DNA of 10,010 bases. Source: UBA11606 sp039815945. Lineage in GTDB: Bacteria; Actinomycetota; Acidimicrobiia; Acidimicrobiales; Aldehydirespiratoraceae. Every line of letters starts with the position of its first letter. Position 1 is the stretch's first letter. The notes beneath the pieces are model-generated. The model was not told where the DNA came from, made no database searches, and saw nothing but the letters and a program-made list of their open reading frames with translations. This document shows, in pieces, positions 7,202-10,010 of this stretch. The stretch lies in NCBI GenBank assembly GCA_039815945.1, contig JBCBYI010000155.1, positions 1 through 10,010 on the forward strand. The letters run 5' to 3'. Position numbers and translations under genes: made by a program.

Positions 7202-8356
7202 ATGTCAGGTGATGTTGCAATGAGGGCGCTCGGGGACAACTTCCCGACGCCGACCTTCGATGATCCGGCCTGGGTGATCCCCAAGCCGCTGTCCGAGGCC
7301 AAGGTCGCGATCGTGACCTCGGCCGCCATCCACACGACCGACGACGAGCGGTTCACTCAGGGCGACACGAGCTACCGCTTCATCGCCCGCGAAGCACGCG
7401 ATCTCGTCCTCGGCCACTGGAGCCCCAACTTCGATCGCAGTGGGTTCACCCTCGACCTCAACGTCGTCTATCCGATCGACCGGCTCGAAGAGCTCGCTGA
7501 GCAGGGCGTGATCGGCTCGATCGCCGACCGCCACGTCAGCTTCGCCGGCAACCAGCCCGACGACGTCGCCACCATCCGCATGGATTCGGGCCCCGCAGCC
7601 GCGGCCGCGCTCAAGGCCGACGGCGTCGACGTGGTGCTGCTCACCCCCGTTTGACCGCTGTGCACGCGCACCGTGAGTGTGCTCGCCCACGTCATCGAAG
7701 CCGCCGGCATCGCCACCGTCACCCTCGCCTCGACCCTCTCGGTCGTCGAGCGAACCCAGCCGCCCCGTGCCCTGTGGTGTGACTTCCCGCTGGGCCGTCC
7801 GCTCGGCAAGCCCCAGGATCCCGAGTTCCAGCACGACGTGCTGGCCCGCGCCTTCGCGCTCCTCGACGCCGAGTCGGGCCCGGTACTCGAACATCACCCC
7901 GAGGTCATCGAGGCCGACGAGACCCCGATGAGCTGCCAGATCCCGCCGGCCTACGACGCCGACGCGTCACCGGCCGTGCAGGAGTTCCGCGGGTTGCGCA
8001 AGGCCTGGGATCGATCGTTCGAGAAGCGCGGCGCGACCCAGGTCGGCCGTTCGCTCGAGGTCGACGACCTCGAAGGCGCGATCACCGTGCTTGAGTCCAT
8101 CGCCGCCGGCACCGACTGGAAGGAGGCCGGGATCCCGGGCAAGAACACGATCTCGCTCGTGCACGATCTCCGGTCGTACTACGAAGAGGCCGCCATGGAA
8201 CTCGTCGACGGGCCGCCGCCCGCCAGTCGGGCCGCAGAGGCGTGGTTCTACGAGGTGACCGAAGCGGGCAAGGCCGTCATGGCCGCCCGCGAGGCAATCA
8301 AGGACGCCGAGGGGCCCTTCCCCGTCTGGTTCTACATGGCCCCCGGCCATCGATGA
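7202..8356 (+). CDS. GrdB-like selenoprotein (glycine/sarcosine/betaine/D-proline reductase selenoprotein B family), UGA recoded as Sec at residue 151
   Basis: Reading through the TGA at 7652-7654 gives one 384-residue protein. Residues 1-150 (from MSGDVAMRALGD, including AKVAIVTSAAIHTTDDERF, VYPIDRLEELAEQGVIGSIA and DGVDVVLLTPV) and residues 152-384 (from PLCTRTVSVLAHVIEAAGIA, including PPRALWCDFPLGRPLG) are in the same frame and match successive parts of the selenoprotein B family. The TGA falls where family members carry Sec or the first Cys of a CxxC, giving U151-P-L-C154. A SECIS-like hairpin follows at 7666-7682. In clostridial reductases this subunit cleaves the substrate's C-N bond through a selenol intermediate. 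The partner subunits are not in the window, so the substrate is unknown. Start ATG 7202 is set by a leaderless promoter, and the stop overlaps the tetR start as ATGA. The alternative, a nonsense-mutated pseudogene, is less likely given the intact downstream frame. Confidence 0.88.
7652..7654 (+). other. in-frame UGA, predicted selenocysteine codon
   Basis: The context is CTC ACC CCC GTT TGA CCG CTG TGC, read Leu-Thr-Pro-Val-Sec-Pro-Leu-Cys. It is the only in-frame stop between ATG 7202 and TGA 8354-8356. A conventional gene caller would end the protein here or split it in two. Confidence 0.85.
7666..7682 (+). promoter_or_regulatory. candidate bacterial SECIS hairpin
   Basis: GCGCAC (7666-7671) pairs with GUGUGC (7677-7682), six pairs including one G-U, closing a five-base loop CGUGA. 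A G stands second in the loop at 7673, with 18 bases between it and the UGA. Bacterial SECIS elements bound by SelB usually have a G at the first or second loop position, about 16-37 bases after the UGA. The hairpin lies inside the coding region, as expected for bacteria. A competing short hairpin (GTGC/GCAC, 7660-7671) is possible. Confidence 0.6.
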
Positions 8357-8967
8357 GCGGCTCGGAAGAACTCGCGAGCATCGACGGGCGTCGCGCCCGT
8401 CGCGATCGGAATCGAGAAACCGTCGTCGACGCGATCCTCTCCCTGTATCGGGAGGGCAACGTCGCGCCGTCGCTCGACGAGATCGCGCAACGGTCGGAGG
8501 TCTCGCACCGAAGCGTGTTCCGCTATTTCGAGGATCTCGAAGAGCTGTACCAGGTGGCGATCGAGCGCCACTATGCGACGATGGAACCCTTCCTGCAGCT
8601 CGAGGCCGAGCCGGCGGGCGACCTCGACGGTCGGATCGATCAGTTCGTCGCCCACCGTCTCGCCCTCTACGAGCGGGCGGCGCCCGTCGCCCGCGTGGGC
8701 CGCATGCATGCACTGCGCAGCGACCTGTTGATGGACAACCTGTCGCGAAGCCGATCCCGGCTGCGTCGCCAGGCCCGCGCCCACTTCCGACCCGACCTGC
8801 AGGCACTGCCGGTCGGAGAGGCCGACGCCGTCACCAACGCGATGACGATGATGCTGAGCTTCGAGGCGATCGAGACGATGCGCTTCCACCAGGGGCTCTC
8901 GAAGTCGGCCACCAAGGCGGCGTTGATCACCGCCCTGACCCGCCTGCTCGGCCCGGAGGCCCGATGA
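8353..8967 (+). CDS. TetR/AcrR-family transcriptional regulator
   Basis: A 204-residue protein, the usual length for the family. The N-terminal DNA-binding domain covers about residues 14-65, with the helix-turn-helix in SLDEIAQRSEVSHRSVFRYF (40-59) ending in the characteristic recognition-helix pattern and FEDLEELY. The rest is a helical ligand-binding and dimerisation domain with no recognisable ligand signature. ATG 8353 overlaps the selenoprotein stop by four bases (ATGA), so translation is coupled; no clear Shine-Dalgarno sequence is seen. Being the second gene of the operon, it probably controls its own promoter through the inverted repeat at 7167-7187. The inducer is unknown but could be the operon's substrate. 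Confidence 0.93.
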   Translation: MSGSEELASIDGRRARRDRNRETVVDAILSLYREGNVAPSLDEIAQRSEVSHRSVFRYFEDLEELYQVAIERHYATMEPFLQLEAEPAGDLDGRIDQFVAHRLALYERAAPVARVGRMHALRSDLLMDNLSRSRSRLRRQARAHFRPDLQALPVGEADAVTNAMTMMLSFEAIETMRFHQGLSKSATKAALITALTRLLGPEAR

Positions 8968-9410
8968 CCGAACACGTCGTGAAGACCGGCCGCTCGTCGG
9001 CCCCGCCCGAGGCCGTGTGGGATGTGCTCAGCGACTACTTCCAGCTGCACGCGTGGGCCTCGGCCGTCAACCACTGCAGCGCGATGACCGCGACTGAGGC
9101 CGGCCCCGACGCCAGCCGCCGGGTCGTCGTCGGCTCCAACGTCTTGCTCGAAGACGTCGTCGAATGGGAGCCGAACGAAGTCATGGCCTACGAGATCGTC
9201 GGCCTGCCGCGCGTCCTGCGCAGCGTGCAGAACCGTTGGGTGCTCACCCCCGACGGCGACGGAACGGCGATCGAACTCACCGCCACGATCGAGCCCGGGC
9301 CCCGCCCGCCGATGAAGGTCGCCGCCAAGGGTGCGGCGCAGCTCATCGGTCGAACCAACAAGTCGCTCGTCCACGATCTCATCATCCGCGCCGAACAGGA
9401 GCCGTCATGA
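8964..9410 (+). CDS. SRPBCC-family protein (START/Bet v 1-like, polyketide cyclase/dehydrase type)
   Basis: A 148-residue protein with the layout of a small SRPBCC fold. The N-terminal strand and helix (VKTGRSSAPPEAVWDVLSDY) carry the typical 'apPeaVWdvLsD' pattern. They are followed by a Trp-rich turn (LHAWASAVNHC), beta strands (VEWEPNEVMAYEIVGLP; TAIELTATIEPG) and a long C-terminal helix near AAKGAAQLIGRTNKSLVHDL. These proteins bind hydrophobic ligands in a deep cavity, and some act as cyclases or dehydratases; no catalytic signature identifies a reaction here. ATG 8964 overlaps the tetR stop (ATGA) and has GGAGG at 8955-8959, four bases upstream. Its place in the operon suggests it binds or processes the same substrate as the selenoprotein or sulfatase. 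Confidence 0.88.
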   Translation: MTEHVVKTGRSSAPPEAVWDVLSDYFQLHAWASAVNHCSAMTATEAGPDASRRVVVGSNVLLEDVVEWEPNEVMAYEIVGLPRVLRSVQNRWVLTPDGDGTAIELTATIEPGPRPPMKVAAKGAAQLIGRTNKSLVHDLIIRAEQEPS

Positions 9411-10010
9411 GCCGCCCCGATCTCATCATCATCCTCACCGACGAAGAGCGTGCCGCCCCCAGCTATGAGAGCGACGAGATCCGCGCGTGGCGAGACGAGG
9501 CGCTGCCCGCTCGCAAGTGGTTCGCCGACAACGGCGTGAGCTTCGAGCGCCACTATGTGGCCTCGACCGCGTGCGTCCCGAGCCGCCCGTCGCTGCTCAC
9601 CGGCCAGTACCCCGAGGTCCACGGCGTCACCCAGACCGACGGTCTCGGCAAGCTCCACGACGACACCCGGATGCGCTGGCTGCGCCCCGGTGAGGTCCCG
9701 ACGATCGGCAACTGGTTCCGGGCCGCGGGCTACGACACGCACTACGACGGCAAGTGGCACATCACCCATGCCGATCTGATGCGCAACGGCAAGCCGGTGC
9801 CGACCAACTCCAGCGACGGCCACGTTTTCCCCGACGCCGTGCAGGCGTACCTCGACGCCGACCCGCTCGACGACTTCGGCTTCAGCGGCTGGGTCGGTCC
9901 CGAACCCCACGGCGCCGAGGTCGCCAACTCGGGCTACATCCGTGATCCGTTGATCGCCGGCGGCTCGTCGGGCGTAGCGGTCCTCGAGCCAGGCGACGAC
10001 CCGATCGGCG
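9407..10010 (+). CDS. type I sulfatase (formylglycine-dependent), N-terminal part, truncated by the window edge
   Basis: The first 201 residues of an alkaline-phosphatase-superfamily sulfatase are visible. LIIILTDEERAAP provides the N-terminal metal-binding Asp region (D12, with E13 in place of the more usual second Asp). The signature CVPSRPSLLTGQ begins at C56, matching C-x-P-S-R, where the Cys is oxidised to formylglycine by a separate maturation enzyme. GKWH at 115-118 supplies the conserved Lys and His of the active site. It would hydrolyse a sulfate ester; related members act on phosphonate or phosphate esters, and the substrate is not identifiable. No signal peptide is present, so a cytoplasmic location is likely. 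ATG 9407 overlaps the SRPBCC stop (ATGA), with AGGAG at 9397-9401. The C-terminal metal site lies beyond the window. Confidence 0.93.
   Translation, partial: MSRPDLIIILTDEERAAPSYESDEIRAWRDEALPARKWFADNGVSFERHYVASTACVPSRPSLLTGQYPEVHGVTQTDGLGKLHDDTRMRWLRPGEVPTIGNWFRAAGYDTHYDGKWHITHADLMRNGKPVPTNSSDGHVFPDAVQAYLDADPLDDFGFSGWVGPEPHGAEVANSGYIRDPLIAGGSSGVAVLEPGDDPIG

Noticed and set aside
7125..7220. N-terminal extension of the acyltransferase to 7220
   Set aside because: It would overlap the start of the selenoprotein gene and both divergent promoters; GTG 7124 has its own -10 box.
7655..8356. A separate gene beginning at GTG 7673 after the TGA of the upstream frame
   Set aside because: It would start in the middle of a conserved domain with no ribosome site, lose the UxxC motif, and leave the upstream half ending at the active site. 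Read-through as a selenoprotein explains both halves.
1..10010. CRISPR arrays, tRNA or rRNA genes, insertion sequences, integrase or attachment sites
   Set aside because: No regularly spaced repeats, transposase-like protein, terminal inverted repeats or tRNA-like cloverleaf were recognised by eye.

Overview
The window is a gene-dense, high-GC stretch of bacterial chromosome. GC-rich codon use, ATGA stop/start overlaps and several probable leaderless starts (a TAnnnT -10 box 6-7 bases before ATG or GTG) point to an actinobacterium. The gene content would suit a marine or aquatic Acidimicrobiia-type lineage, but that placement is an inference.

Left part (1-3530): the tail of a GNAT-type acetyltransferase, then an EamA/DMT-type membrane transporter broken by a single-base frameshift in a G run. 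This converges on a large minus-strand NIT-GGDEF-EAL protein for cyclic-di-GMP turnover. The two stop codons abut inside a 16-bp palindrome.

Middle part (3531-7124): a minus-strand run of an AMP-forming acyl-CoA synthetase followed 15 bases later by an atypical SDR (NAD-dependent epimerase/dehydratase type), probably one transcript from a leaderless promoter at 6195-6200. Next to it lies the wreck of an enoyl-CoA hydratase gene, which converges on a minus-strand hexapeptide-repeat acyltransferase.

Right part (7125-10010): this is the most interesting region. A 77-base divergent promoter region, with an inverted repeat between a -35 and a -10, precedes a tightly overlapped operon. The first gene is a stand-alone homologue of the selenoprotein B family of glycine/sarcosine/betaine/D-proline reductases. 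It is apparently split by a TGA at 7652-7654, but the frame is open and conserved on both sides, and the TGA sits at the redox position of a UxxC motif. A hairpin with a G in its loop follows at the right distance for a bacterial SECIS element. I read 7202-8356 as one 384-residue selenoprotein. It is followed, each with a 4-base ATGA overlap, by a TetR-family regulator, an SRPBCC-fold protein and a type I sulfatase that runs off the window. None of the usual glycine-reductase partners is present, so the chemistry of this operon is unknown and probably not canonical glycine reduction.
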